Assembly (NCBI GenBank): GCA_964429805.1
Contig: CAYSDH010000008.1
Span: 11,586-75,585, forward strand
Source of the DNA: CAYSDH01 sp964429805
GTDB taxonomy: Bacteria > Bacteroidota > Bacteroidia > Flavobacteriales_D > JABDKJ01
DNA length: 64,000 bases
Direction of reading: 5' to 3'
The first letter of the stretch is position 1. Every line of letters begins with the position of its first letter. This document shows positions 17,597 to 26,918 of this stretch, piece after piece. The translations under genes and the position numbers were made by a program. The notes under the pieces are model-generated. The model saw nothing but the letters and a program-made list of their open reading frames with translations. It was not told the origin of the DNA and made no database searches.

Positions 17597-18511
17597 ATGA
17601 CTTTAGAGGTATTGAGTTGGTCACCATATATACGCGGCTATCGGAGTTACCTCAAGCTAGAGCGCTCCTTGTCTAAAAACACCGTTGAGTCTTACACTGC
17701 GGATGTCACTAAACTGGCCAAATTTCTGGTAGAAGAAAGTGACACGCTTCCAAATAAAGTCAAGCATGACGACCTGACACAGTTTATTCGCATGCTCAAC
17801 GACATCGGTTTTAATGCCCGAAGTCAAGCGCGAGTAATCTCTGGCATCAAAGGATTTTTCAAGTACATGCTTATTGAAAATGCAATAGACAATGACCCAT
17901 CAGAATTACTCGAAGTACCTAAAATTGGTAGAAGGCTACCGGTCACGCTTAGTGTTGAAGAAGTGGAATCAATCATACATTCTGTAGACTTAAGCAAAGC
18001 GAGTGGCGCACGAGACCGTGCTATTTTGGAGACGCTTTATAGCTGTGGGCTCCGTGTCAGTGAGGTGGTGAATATGTTGATCTCCAACATTTATTTTAAT
18101 GACGGATTTATACGCGTAGTCGGAAAAGGAGACAAAGACAGACTGGTGCCAATTGGTCAGTCTGCCTTAAAGCACCTTAAGATTTATATTACCGAAGTGA
18201 GAAACCATGCGCACATTGCCCAAGGTTTTGATGATGCTGTCTTCTTAAACAAATTGGGAAAGAACCTGAGTAGAGTGAGCATTTTCAAAATTGTAAAAAA
18301 GGCTTGTCTCGATGCAGGAATACAAAAAACAGTTAGTCCACATACGTTAAGACATAGCTTTGCGACTCACTTGGTAGAAGGTGGCGCGAACCTGCGCGCA
18401 GTGCAAGAGATGCTGGGGCATGAATCAATTACAACTACCGAAATCTACACACATCTAGACAGAGCGTATTTGCGCTCTTCTATCATCTCACATCATCCGC
18501 TGGAGAGCTGA
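17597..18511 (+). CDS. xerD: Tyrosine recombinase XerC/XerD
   Basis: The roughly 304-residue protein has an N-terminal SAM-like DNA-binding domain (LERSLSKNTVESYTADVTKL) and a C-terminal catalytic domain. The active residues are visible: Arg in CGLRVSEVVNM, Lys in VVGKGDKDRLVPI, HTLRH, His in MLGHESITTTEIYTH and the Tyr of that line. It most likely resolves chromosome dimers. A GTG at 17573 would add eight residues and touch the aroQ start; ATG 17597 is preferred. Whether it is XerC or XerD cannot be settled from one paralogue. The last 19 bases overlap the convergent glycosyltransferase gene. Confidence 0.9.
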   Translation: MTLEVLSWSPYIRGYRSYLKLERSLSKNTVESYTADVTKLAKFLVEESDTLPNKVKHDDLTQFIRMLNDIGFNARSQARVISGIKGFFKYMLIENAIDNDPSELLEVPKIGRRLPVTLSVEEVESIIHSVDLSKASGARDRAILETLYSCGLRVSEVVNMLISNIYFNDGFIRVVGKGDKDRLVPIGQSALKHLKIYITEVRNHAHIAQGFDDAVFLNKLGKNLSRVSIFKIVKKACLDAGIQKTVSPHTLRHSFATHLVEGGANLRAVQEMLGHESITTTEIYTHLDRAYLRSSIISHHPLES

Positions 18512-19821
18512 TTTTTAGACCTCAACTCGTACACAAAATAGATGAGCACCACCGCATATTCGAGTGCAATCATCCACGGGACTTCATACAAATCGTTGCC
18601 GTACATGAAGTAAGAGATGACGACCATCAGACTCCACACCACAGGAAACCTAAGCCTGGTAAACACGGAAATGGCTAGTAGGTTAATGACATACCACGGA
18701 TGCACAGTAGACGAAAACAGCAAGTGAATGAACAGCACAAAGAGGATTGTCACCATAAAGTCTTGCCATGTATCGGCTTTTCGAATCAGTGACACTAGCA
18801 CGATAACCGTCAATGATGTAATGGCTAGAATAGGCCCGACAAATTGAGCTGTGTAATGCGGTCGCCAGTGAGAAGCAAGCTCCATACTTAGTGCATAGAT
18901 GGAGGCGTTAAATTCAAAATTTCGGAAATATAAATCGAGACTCGAAGAGAAGTTACTGATCAGCGCCTCTGATAAAAAAGGATAAAACGCGAGTGCCGTA
19001 AAACCGATGACCAGCATGTAATAGGCCAGCGCTTTTCCAAATCCGAGTCGTCTGAGTAAGGCAGGTAGAAAGAGTAAGTTAACCAGCTTGGTGAGCACTC
19101 CGGCAGAAAAACTGAGCGCAGAAATTGCCTGCTGTTTGTGCGTATTTGCTTTCATTAAAAGGTACAGCGCTAGTAGGCTAAAGAAAATCATGAGCCCTTC
19201 GAAATGGAGGTTGCCAGTCAGCTCAATGATGACTAATGGATTAAACGCATAAAGCGCCATGTCGGCTATGGGTCTTTTGAGCAATTTCAATATTTCAAAT
19301 CCGACCAAGAGAATACCGATGTCGGCCAGAATTAAAATGAGCCTTAAAAAAATGATGGAATACCATGTATTGTTGCCGGGTATCATGGCTGCTGCATGAA
19401 AGACCCACTGCATGACAGGTGGATACACGGAGTAATAGTCACGGCTATTCATCTGCTCAAAGGCTGTCTCTAACTGCGCGTTTCGATCGGTCAGCTCACT
19501 GGGCAGCTCGGTATACGGATCATGGTCTTGCGTTTGAATTTCTCCATCCCAAACGAAGCGATGATAGTCATCACTTAACCTCGGAATGCATAAGATGAGC
19601 AACACCCGAATGATGATTGCATCAGTCAATATCCTCTTCCTACTGCGGTATTGCTTCTTGTCTATCCAGTGCAGATAGGCTGCAAACGCGATGGCAAATG
19701 CCAAGATTAAAGTCAGAAAGTCACTTCGATCACACTGGTAACCAAGAAAAATAATGGCCAAAGAAAAGGCCATGAAGACAAGTCGGTTTTGGTTTCTGAA
19801 ACCGAAAAATGCCAGCATCAC
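18493..19821 (-). CDS. GT-C type polyprenol-dependent glycosyltransferase
   Basis: The 442-residue protein is an integral membrane protein with about 11 to 12 hydrophobic segments. It carries the loop RLSDDYHRFVWDGEIQTQ near residue 100, the acidic signature of GT-C mannosyltransferases (DUF2029/GT87-like), which use lipid-linked sugar donors. It overlaps the preceding GT2 gene by four bases (ATGA). With the small GT2 enzyme two genes upstream, which would make the polyprenyl-phosphate sugar, it forms a plausible pathway to a cell-envelope glycan or glycolipid. Confidence 0.8.
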   Translation of the reverse strand: MMLAFFGFRNQNRLVFMAFSLAIIFLGYQCDRSDFLTLILAFAIAFAAYLHWIDKKQYRSRKRILTDAIIIRVLLILCIPRLSDDYHRFVWDGEIQTQDHDPYTELPSELTDRNAQLETAFEQMNSRDYYSVYPPVMQWVFHAAAMIPGNNTWYSIIFLRLILILADIGILLVGFEILKLLKRPIADMALYAFNPLVIIELTGNLHFEGLMIFFSLLALYLLMKANTHKQQAISALSFSAGVLTKLVNLLFLPALLRRLGFGKALAYYMLVIGFTALAFYPFLSEALISNFSSSLDLYFRNFEFNASIYALSMELASHWRPHYTAQFVGPILAITSLTVIVLVSLIRKADTWQDFMVTILFVLFIHLLFSSTVHPWYVINLLAISVFTRLRFPVVWSLMVVISYFMYGNDLYEVPWMIALEYAVVLIYFVYELRSKNQLSSG

Positions 19822-21302
19822 ATTCGGGCGTGACGGATGCTATAAAAACTCACAATTCCAAATCCGAAGAATAACATGAGGTGAAAGGGCACTAATCCAA
19901 AATCTTTGAGATAGAAAGCGAGCCCCATACCAAACAGGAAGTACAGAGTGAGCAGGCCTTCGATAAAGGTCAGCGGGTGAATTTTCGTAATGCGATACTT
20001 GTTGCTAGAGAAGGAGTCATCCGCTTTTTGAATGTCAAACTTTGGCGTTCTCACAAAAGGCGTTTTCCTTCCAACATACCCTTCAATTACAGCGATAGCG
20101 TTATGCAAACTCAAGCCCATACTCACAGACAAAAACATAGGGAATAGCATCAGAAATTCTCCAAATGATTTTTGATTTGAGACTGGTCCGTGTCGAGAAG
20201 ATGTCCAGTAGAAGTATGAGAGAATAACAAAACTCAACAGGAAAATAGAAGCTAGTTTAAACAGGATGTCAAATTGTGGATTTTGATCTTTAATCCACAG
20301 CATTGGCACGCTGAGTATGGCTGTGCTAATGATGCAAATGAAAATAAAACTGTTCATCAAATGGAACAAGGCCTGGAGCTTAGTTCCAAAACCAAGGCCT
20401 GATGCTTTTAACACCCGAGGCAAGTTTTTGACCGTGCACTCGGCTGCGCCTTTGGTCCATCTATACTGCTGATTTTTAAGTGCATTCATGGCTGCAGGTA
20501 GTTCTGCAGGTGAGCCAACTCGCTCTAAGTACTTAAACTTCCAACCCTTTAATTGTGCCCTGTAACTAAGGTCAAGGTCTTCTGTCAGCGTGTCAGACTG
20601 CCAGCCACCAGCGTCTTCAATACAGGTTTTTCTCCACACCCCAGCAGTGCCATTAAAGTTGATGAAGTGGTTTGCAGAATTTCTGCCGCGCTGCTCTACC
20701 GTAAAGTGCGCATCAAGACCAAATGCTTGAAGCCTAGTGAGCAAAGAGTAATCTTCATTTAGATGCTCCCAGCGTGTCTGAACCACACCTATGTTATCGT
20801 CTTTAAAATGAGGTATGGTCTTCTCCAAAAAGTCTGGGTCGGGAAGAAAATCTGCATCAAAAATGGCGGTATACTCTCCGAGCGACCTCTTAAGTCCGTA
20901 GGACAATGCACCTGCCTTAAACCCTGTTCTTTGGGGCCGTCTGACATGGACTATGTTTACGCCTTGATTATGCCAGTGCGCTACACTTTTGGCCGCAATA
21001 TCAAAAGACTCGTCCGTACTATCATCAAGAAGCTGTATCTCCAATTTATCTTGCGGATAGCGGATAGAGACCACCGAGTCAATGAGACGTTCCACCACAT
21101 AGAGCTCGTTAAACACAGGAAGTTGGATGGTGACCGTAGGATAATTCTCTTCGCTACCATACGCCTCTTCCATAGTGAGCGCCTGCACATCAGTGCGACC
21201 GAGGCTGCGCTTATACTTCACCACCAGACTAAGCTGAATCAAACTGTAACAGAAAATGAACAGTAGGAAGAAACCATATAAAACAAGCATAACTGTGCTC
21301 AT
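19818..21302 (-). CDS. Membrane glycosyltransferase family 2, processive type
   Basis: The 494-residue protein has one N-terminal membrane helix and four or five at the C-terminal end. Between them is a cellulose-synthase-like GT2 domain: DDSTDESFD, AIFDADFLPDPDFLE (DxD), TEDLDLSYRA and QQYRWTKGAAE (the QxxRW-type line). Such enzymes polymerise or extend beta-glycans from nucleotide sugars at the inner membrane. It is sandwiched between two other glycosyltransferase genes with four-base overlaps, so all three are one operon. Confidence 0.88.
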   Translation of the reverse strand: MSTVMLVLYGFFLLFIFCYSLIQLSLVVKYKRSLGRTDVQALTMEEAYGSEENYPTVTIQLPVFNELYVVERLIDSVVSIRYPQDKLEIQLLDDSTDESFDIAAKSVAHWHNQGVNIVHVRRPQRTGFKAGALSYGLKRSLGEYTAIFDADFLPDPDFLEKTIPHFKDDNIGVVQTRWEHLNEDYSLLTRLQAFGLDAHFTVEQRGRNSANHFINFNGTAGVWRKTCIEDAGGWQSDTLTEDLDLSYRAQLKGWKFKYLERVGSPAELPAAMNALKNQQYRWTKGAAECTVKNLPRVLKASGLGFGTKLQALFHLMNSFIFICIISTAILSVPMLWIKDQNPQFDILFKLASIFLLSFVILSYFYWTSSRHGPVSNQKSFGEFLMLFPMFLSVSMGLSLHNAIAVIEGYVGRKTPFVRTPKFDIQKADDSFSSNKYRITKIHPLTFIEGLLTLYFLFGMGLAFYLKDFGLVPFHLMLFFGFGIVSFYSIRHARM

Positions 21303-21985
21303 ATGTACTTAAATATGGTTGTAATAATTTTATAGCCTGCCATCAATGTTCCTTTGATGGTACCTGAAACTTTTGACACACCGATTCGTTTGCGATAGCT
21401 TACTGGTACTTCGGCAAAGGTAAGTTTTTTCTTTGCTGCCTTAATCTGCATTTCGATGGTCCAACCGTAGTCTTTATCTTCCATACCAAGCGACTCTAAG
21501 GCCTCAAATCGTATGGCTCTAAAGGGACCTAAATCAGTGTACTTCACACCATGAAAAAGTGCCATCAACCTTGTTGCCAGCCAGTTGCCAAAAAGTTGCT
21601 GAGGCATCATGCTGCCTTTCTCACGTTGCCCAGTGGCTCTGCTGCCAATAACCATGTCTGCCTGACCATCAATTATTGGCTGAATCAGCTGCATCAATTC
21701 TTCTGGATGGTCAGAGTAATCAGCATCAAGAAACACCAGAATGTCTGGCTGAACATCTTTTGCTCTAACATGACTTATCCCCTTTAGGCAGGCTGAACCA
21801 TAACCCTGTCTCGTCTCTGAAAGAACAGTTGCGCCTGCGCGCTTGGCCGCCTCAACTGTATTGTCAGTAGAGTTGTTATTGACCACCACTACTTCCCTCA
21901 CCATACTGGGGATGTCTGCAATAACTTTTGGAATGGACTCCTCCTCATTATAGGCCGGAATCACTACATCGACAATACTGTTCAT
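21299..21985 (-). CDS. GT2 polyprenyl-phosphate glycosyltransferase (DPM1-like)
   Basis: The 228-residue protein is a soluble GT2 enzyme: VVIPAYNEEESIPKVIADIP at the start, NNNSTDNT, and the metal-binding FLDADYSDHPEEL. GSRATGQREKGSM and YTDLGPFRAIRFEALESLGM follow. The closest types are dolichyl-phosphate mannosyltransferase and polyprenyl-phosphate glucosyltransferases. It would load the lipid carrier for the GT-C enzyme encoded two genes downstream. It is the first gene of the glycosyltransferase run; the next gene upstream, a polyferredoxin, ends 8 bases before it, so the transcript may begin further up. Confidence 0.85.
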   Translation of the reverse strand: MNSIVDVVIPAYNEEESIPKVIADIPSMVREVVVVNNNSTDNTVEAAKRAGATVLSETRQGYGSACLKGISHVRAKDVQPDILVFLDADYSDHPEELMQLIQPIIDGQADMVIGSRATGQREKGSMMPQQLFGNWLATRLMALFHGVKYTDLGPFRAIRFEALESLGMEDKDYGWTIEMQIKAAKKKLTFAEVPVSYRKRIGVSKVSGTIKGTLMAGYKIITTIFKYI

Positions 21986-21993
21986 TCGGAAAT

Positions 21994-23388
21994 TTAATCT
22001 CTCAATTTGATTCCATCGTTGCCGATAATTAGAGGACTCTCAGTAATGCGACCTTCCTCAGGACCGTTTTCTAATTTGAGCACTCCTCGTGGACAAACCG
22101 CAGAGCACACACCGCATCCGACACATGATGCTCTGACAATGTTTTCACCTTTTTGAGCATATGCCCTCACGTCAATACCTTGCTCGCAGTAGGTCGAACA
22201 GTTTCCGCATGAGATGCACTGCCCACCATTTGTAGTAATTCTAAATCGGGATTTGAAGCGTTGTATGAGCCCCATGTATCCAGCCAATGGACATCCGAAT
22301 CTGCACCAGACACGATTTCCAAGTAAGGGATAAAAACCAACTCCAATTACACCAGAGAACATGGCGCCAATCAAGAATCCGTATGGCTGCTTGAAGTACT
22401 TATATATGTCTAAGCCAAAAAACTCATTGGTACCTGCGAAATAACCGTATAAGGAAACTGCCGTCATTATAAATACGAGAACCATGACCGAGTGAATCAT
22501 CCATCGTTCCAACTTCCAGGCGCTCAACTTCTTGCTTGACAAGTGTCTAAAGTTGTCTCCCGCTGTTTCGGCTAAGCCACCGCAACCACAAATCCAAGAG
22601 CAGTACCAACGCTTACCGACATAGTATGTGATGATGGGTGTGAACACTAAAAACATGAACAGACCAAGCACCAAGAAGAACATTCCATAAGAGCCTGAGC
22701 TCGTCATATTATCGAGGTGCCAAGAGTCAAAGAAGTCATAATTAAGTGGCCACATGTTCTTCATGTCTTTATCAAAGTAGGCGACTTCGGTATTGAGTCC
22801 TTGAAGAATCTCTGGAATAAAATAAGCAAGAAAGAGTTGTGAAATCATTACCACAATCGTGCGAATGAGCTGATAACGATTATGCCTGTACTTGAGAATG
22901 AACTTCACTCCAAGAGTGAGAATAGCTACGGTGTATAAAGTTCCGTAAACGAACCACTGGTCCGCCTCTTGGCCTTTGATAAGATGTGATAGGGGGGAAA
23001 AAAATGCGATCAGGCCCGAATTACTTTCTCCGTGTCCGAGTCCCAGATAGTGCGGAAACCAATACAACAGCACATAGAACCCAGTGAGGATAATTCCGAA
23101 AAACCAACCAATAACTCCTCGATTGGAGAGGCTATCGAACCAGATCGCATTATTCTTAATTCCTTCTGGTCGGTGCAAATATAAGTCAATTGCATATATC
23201 AATCCGCCAATAAACATGAGACTTAATGAGAAGCCTAAAAACAGACCTCCTTGGAGTGCGCTGCTTAGTGAAACGAATAACATCAAGACTCCGATGGCCG
23301 ACATACTAAGTCCCGCCTTTTGCAGTAATGACGTGCCTTTCGGAAGCTCTTGAACTATTGACAGGTTATCAAATTGATTGTTATTCAT
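21994..23388 (-). CDS. Membrane polyferredoxin (NosR/NapH-like 4Fe-4S protein)
   Basis: The 464-residue protein has about seven membrane helices. A cytoplasmic-type loop carries WYCSWICGCGG, then CRFGCPLAG, and two 4Fe-4S motifs follow near the C-terminus: CISCGNCSTYCEQG and CVGCGVCSAVCPRG. This layout is that of NosR/NapH/CcoG-type electron carriers. It follows the flavoprotein gene with a TAATG overlap, so the pair probably forms one electron-transfer unit that passes reducing power across the membrane. The final acceptor is not encoded nearby. Confidence 0.85.
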   Translation of the reverse strand: MNNNQFDNLSIVQELPKGTSLLQKAGLSMSAIGVLMLFVSLSSALQGGLFLGFSLSLMFIGGLIYAIDLYLHRPEGIKNNAIWFDSLSNRGVIGWFFGIILTGFYVLLYWFPHYLGLGHGESNSGLIAFFSPLSHLIKGQEADQWFVYGTLYTVAILTLGVKFILKYRHNRYQLIRTIVVMISQLFLAYFIPEILQGLNTEVAYFDKDMKNMWPLNYDFFDSWHLDNMTSSGSYGMFFLVLGLFMFLVFTPIITYYVGKRWYCSWICGCGGLAETAGDNFRHLSSKKLSAWKLERWMIHSVMVLVFIMTAVSLYGYFAGTNEFFGLDIYKYFKQPYGFLIGAMFSGVIGVGFYPLLGNRVWCRFGCPLAGYMGLIQRFKSRFRITTNGGQCISCGNCSTYCEQGIDVRAYAQKGENIVRASCVGCGVCSAVCPRGVLKLENGPEEGRITESPLIIGNDGIKLRD

Positions 23389-24734
23389 TACAGCGAGAAG
23401 ATTTCTTTGAGGCTTTTTCTAGCCGATTTTAGTTCTTTTTGAAAGGCATTATTGTAATGCTTAACTATAGAACCTTCGTATTTCCGATAAAATTCGGGGT
23501 CGAAGTTTGCATTTCGAAGATGGCTAACTACGTAGTCCATGCTTTGTCCTTCAGTCAACCATCGATCTATTACCTCATGTCTGATTCTAATGCCGAAGAC
23601 ATTCATACCTATAAAGAGACCTGAACCTTGATGGTAATTTATTCTAAGAGAAATTTTTCCTTCGGGGTGCTCCCAGTAGTAATGCGCTTCCTCTTCTCTT
23701 GGCTTGGCAAAAACCCAACCATATGTCTGATACTCTATATCCAGAAACTTTGCCGAGTTAAACCAATGCCCTGGCAGATAAGCCGTTCGTTTTCCGGTCA
23801 GAGTATGCGCAAGAGTCTCTCCCATCATGCGGCCTGTGTACCAGACTTGCTCTAAGGTTCTTCGACCATTGATAGACTCTTTAAACTGGGCACAGTCACC
23901 AAGCGCATAGACATCAGGCTGGCTAGTTTCTAAAAACTCATTGACCATAATGCCTCGTTCACAGGCAATACCGCTCTCTTTTAAAAAATCAATATTTGGG
24001 CTCACGCCTGCCGTTAGACCAACCAACTCACAGCTAATCTCTTCTCCTTCTTTAGTTACCACAGCCCTCGCTCGTCCATTTTCATCAGCTAAGACTTCTG
24101 CCATCTCCGTAGATGTCCGCAAATCGATGTGATGTTCACGCATGTGACGCATCACTAATTCTGACTCTTCTTTTGGCAGAACATTTCCCCAAAAGTGACT
24201 CTCTCTGACTAGAAATGTGACGGGGATGCCTCGGCTCATTAGCATTTCGGCCAACTCAATTCCTATTAATCCTCCGCCAACTATTACCGCTCGCTTTACT
24301 CGCTGCGGCTTGCCATAGGGGTCCGTGTTTTCTTCAAGAGTCTTTAAGTCTTGAGCGCTGTATAGGCCTTGTACCCCTTTGAGGTCTTGGCCAGGCCAGC
24401 CAAACTTGTTTGGTTTTGAGCCAACGGCAAGTACCAATTTGTCATAGGTGATTGACTTACCGCTTGAGGTCTTCAGCACCTTTGTCGCGTAGTCTATTTC
24501 CTTCACGTAAGCCTGTAAAAGGTCTATTCTGTTTTTAGCCCAGAACCAATCTTCATAAGGCTGAGTGTGCTCAAACTTCATGTGTCCCATGTACACATAC
24601 ATGAGTGCCGTCCGTGAAAAGAAGTAGGGAGTCTCTGCAGAGATGACTAATATCTCATCATCACTTTTCTTTCTGACATGACGCGCGGTGGTTATTCCCG
24701 ACACACCATTTCCTATTATGACAATTTTTCCCAT
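23388..24734 (-). CDS. FAD-dependent NAD(P)H oxidoreductase (rubredoxin/nitrite reductase-like)
   Basis: The protein has two dinucleotide-binding motifs, VIIGNGVSGITTARHV at the start (FAD) and AVIVGGGLIGIELAEML near residue 155 (NAD). The flavin-binding line DVYALGDCAQFKE is also present. It belongs to the pyridine nucleotide-disulfide oxidoreductase group, close to rubredoxin reductases and the NirB N-terminal part. The last 120 residues are an extra domain without a known name. An upstream ATG at 24755 adds MAFFVSL; ATG 24734 directly precedes the FAD motif and is preferred. It overlaps the polyferredoxin start. Confidence 0.85.
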   Translation of the reverse strand: MGKIVIIGNGVSGITTARHVRKKSDDEILVISAETPYFFSRTALMYVYMGHMKFEHTQPYEDWFWAKNRIDLLQAYVKEIDYATKVLKTSSGKSITYDKLVLAVGSKPNKFGWPGQDLKGVQGLYSAQDLKTLEENTDPYGKPQRVKRAVIVGGGLIGIELAEMLMSRGIPVTFLVRESHFWGNVLPKEESELVMRHMREHHIDLRTSTEMAEVLADENGRARAVVTKEGEEISCELVGLTAGVSPNIDFLKESGIACERGIMVNEFLETSQPDVYALGDCAQFKESINGRRTLEQVWYTGRMMGETLAHTLTGKRTAYLPGHWFNSAKFLDIEYQTYGWVFAKPREEEAHYYWEHPEGKISLRINYHQGSGLFIGMNVFGIRIRHEVIDRWLTEGQSMDYVVSHLRNANFDPEFYRKYEGSIVKHYNNAFQKELKSARKSLKEIFSL

Positions 24735-24800
24735 TAGTGAAACGAAGAAAGCCAATTAATAAGGATTTCGCGCATTATGTCACTTGTAAGTTTGGAAACT

Positions 24801-24831
24801 AAAAAATCCCCGACTGATGAAGTCGAGGATT
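24801..24831 (-). terminator. Intrinsic terminator of the cupredoxin gene
   Basis: AATCCCCGACT pairs with AGTCGAGGATT with one wobble, and six T follow on the minus strand (A run at 24801-24806). It lies 28 bases past the cupredoxin stop and separates that gene from the flavoprotein gene downstream. Confidence 0.8.
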
Positions 24832-24858
24832 CTCTATAAAGTGTTTAAGATTTAGAAC

Positions 24859-25479
24859 TTAGTCTTTAAACAGTTGCTTCACGCCAACACCTTCATTGGT
24901 AAAGACAGAAACAGAATATAAACCTGAGCTTAATTCAAATGTGCTTAGATAGATCTTATTCATCGCGCCATTAAATCTCTCAGAAAACACGAGTCTACCG
25001 TGAACATCTCTTAGCTCTACTCGGTCAATCACTTCTGAACTTTCAACAGCCAATCTATCTACAACCGGATTAGGATAAAGTCCGACCTCAACAGCAGGTA
25101 GCTCATTCAGTGAGTTTGGTATAACTACAGTGATCACACCAAATTGTGTTGACGAATGATTTCCTTGAGTACAGTGAAATCCATACTCACCTGGCTCGTT
25201 AAACACATACTCAAACTCCCAAGGCGCAGGCGTAGGCACTCCACTTGAAAAGAACTCTGGGTTGTCTGGAAAGTCATCTTCTCCCCCATGGACATTGTGT
25301 GTTCCTTGAGTATTGATAAATCTAACTGTATCACCAACATTGATGGTCAACATGTTAGGCACGTACGAAGGAGCTGGATTACCAAAGCCTCCACCAGCGG
25401 CAATTATTTCATAAGAAGTCTGTGCCGTAGCGCTTAAGCTGATGACACATACAGTAAGGATAGTAAAAAGTATTTTCAT
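24859..25479 (-). CDS. Secreted cupredoxin with T9SS sorting domain
   Basis: The 206-residue protein has a signal peptide to about residue 20 and a plastocyanin-like domain to about 118: LTINVGDTVRFINTQGTHNV, later YGFHCTQGNHSSTQFGVITV. A T9SS sorting domain follows (LYPNPVVDRLAVES, ending GVKQLFKD). Likely copper ligands are His61, Cys103 and His108. The usual axial Met is absent; Gln112 could take its place. It is probably an extracellular or surface electron-transfer or copper-binding protein. It is transcribed alone and has its own terminator. Confidence 0.85.
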   Translation of the reverse strand: MKILFTILTVCVISLSATAQTSYEIIAAGGGFGNPAPSYVPNMLTINVGDTVRFINTQGTHNVHGGEDDFPDNPEFFSSGVPTPAPWEFEYVFNEPGEYGFHCTQGNHSSTQFGVITVVIPNSLNELPAVEVGLYPNPVVDRLAVESSEVIDRVELRDVHGRLVFSERFNGAMNKIYLSTFELSSGLYSVSVFTNEGVGVKQLFKD

Positions 25480-25631
25480 AGGACTGATTTTAATTAGGCC
25501 ACAAAGATGACGAATTTACTTGCGTTGCAGCAGTGGCATAACTACCATAATTGACATCCTATTATTAGTTGTTTGCTGGTTAGACACGAATGCAAATTTG
25601 TGTTGCGAACGATTAGTTTTACCATTGACTC

Positions 25632-26204
25632 GTGGATGAGCTGATTGAAAAAATAAAAGGCAGCATTGCGCTCAGTGCTGATGCTGAGCAACACCTCCGG
25701 TCTATCGCACAAGAGAAAATTGCTTCAAAAGGATCGGTGCTCATCCGTCAAGGGCAATCGGTAGACAAGGAATACCTGGTCACGAAGGGTTGCCTGCGAT
25801 CATTCTGTGTCGACAAGAATGGCAAAGAACACACCTTGCAATTTGCCATTAAGAACTGGTGGATGAGTGATTACATAGCCATCCATACTGATGAATATGC
25901 AACACTGACGATCGAATGTCTTACTGATGCCACAGTAATTGAGTTCAGCACCGCAGCACTGGATGGAACACTCAAACTATTCCCAGAATTCGAGCCTTTT
26001 CAACGGTCTCTCTTGGAGCGACATGTGGTGAGCTTGCACAAAAGAATCTTGAATCAACTGCAATTGACTGCCACTGAGAGGTATGACCTATTCCTAGCAG
26101 AATACCCTGATATTGAACAGTATTGTCGCAATTATCATATCGCCTCATACTTAGGCGTTACCCAAGAGAGCTTGAGCCGCATAAGAGCTGAAAGGTCGAA
26201 GTGA
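25632..26204 (+). CDS. Crp/Fnr family transcriptional regulator
   Basis: The 190-residue protein has a cNMP-binding-like beta-roll (SKGSVLIRQGQSVDKEYLV, then LRSFCVDKNGKEHTLQFAI) and a C-terminal helix-turn-helix ending in IASYLGVTQESLSRIRAE. This short form is the one common in Bacteroidota; the residues that bind cAMP are not conserved. The start is GTG at 25632, because an in-frame TGA lies two codons upstream and no early ATG exists. It precedes a nitroreductase and a DJ-1 family gene on the same strand and probably controls them. Confidence 0.88.
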   Translation: MDELIEKIKGSIALSADAEQHLRSIAQEKIASKGSVLIRQGQSVDKEYLVTKGCLRSFCVDKNGKEHTLQFAIKNWWMSDYIAIHTDEYATLTIECLTDATVIEFSTAALDGTLKLFPEFEPFQRSLLERHVVSLHKRILNQLQLTATERYDLFLAEYPDIEQYCRNYHIASYLGVTQESLSRIRAERSK

Positions 26205-26277
26205 ACTATTTCTTACCATAGGTCATTTTTTAGTGCTACGGATGGATCGAGCTTTGTGTTCCACTAAAAGGAATACA

Positions 26278-26910
26278 ATGAACTACATCGAGATGCTCAC
26301 TAAGCGCTATGCTACCAAAGCTATGAATGGCCAAGTAGTACCGCAAGATAAAATTGACAACATTCTAGAAGCCATCAGGTTGGCTCCTACTTCAAGCGGA
26401 TTGCAGCCTTTTGAAATTTTTGTCATCACCGACAAAGAGGTCAAAGCCAAGATCAGAGAGATTGCTTGGAATCAATCTCCTGTTACTGATTGCTCACATT
26501 TACTCGTCTTTGCTGCATGGGATAACTATACGGCAGATAGGATCAATCATATGTTCGATCTCACAAATGAGATCAGGGGATTCAAAAATGAAGGCTGGGA
26601 GAATTACCGTCAGATGTTACTAGATGGTTATCCAAAGCGTGATGCAGAAACAAACTTCGAGCATGCAGCTCGTCAAACCTATATCGCCTTCATGTCGGCC
26701 ATTGCGCAAGCAGCATTTGAAGGCGTGGATTCCACACCAATGGAAGGCTTTGACCCAAGTGCTCTGAATGAGATACTAAAGCTAAGAAAGAAAGGCCTGC
26801 GCAGCACGCTCTTACTCCCCATCGGCTATAAGGATGAAGAAAACGATTGGTTAGCGAAGCTCGTCAAAGTGAGAAAACCCATGAAGGAATTAGTAAATCA
26901 CATCTATTAG
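26278..26910 (+). CDS. NAD(P)H-dependent nitroreductase (NfsB-like)
   Basis: The 210-residue protein belongs to the FMN-dependent nitroreductase family: MLTKRYATKAMNG at the start (FMN phosphate binding), IRLAPTSSGLQPFEIFVI, and a closing LLPIGYKDEENDW. These enzymes reduce nitroaromatics, quinones or other electrophiles. An in-frame ATG at 26233 exists, but ATG 26278 precedes the conserved NYIEMLTKRY start and is preferred. It lies 73 bases after the Crp-like gene and 8 bases before the DJ-1 family gene. Confidence 0.9.
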   Translation: MNYIEMLTKRYATKAMNGQVVPQDKIDNILEAIRLAPTSSGLQPFEIFVITDKEVKAKIREIAWNQSPVTDCSHLLVFAAWDNYTADRINHMFDLTNEIRGFKNEGWENYRQMLLDGYPKRDAETNFEHAARQTYIAFMSAIAQAAFEGVDSTPMEGFDPSALNEILKLRKKGLRSTLLLPIGYKDEENDWLAKLVKVRKPMKELVNHIY

Positions 26911-26918
26911 ATAAAAAC

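Noticed and set aside
17597..18511. The tyrosine recombinase as part of a mobile element
   Set aside because: It has the length and motifs of housekeeping XerC/XerD and sits next to aroQ and yidD with no attachment-site repeats around it.
20763..21266. A 167-residue plus-strand open frame
   Set aside because: It is antisense to the processive GT2 gene, with no domain of its own.
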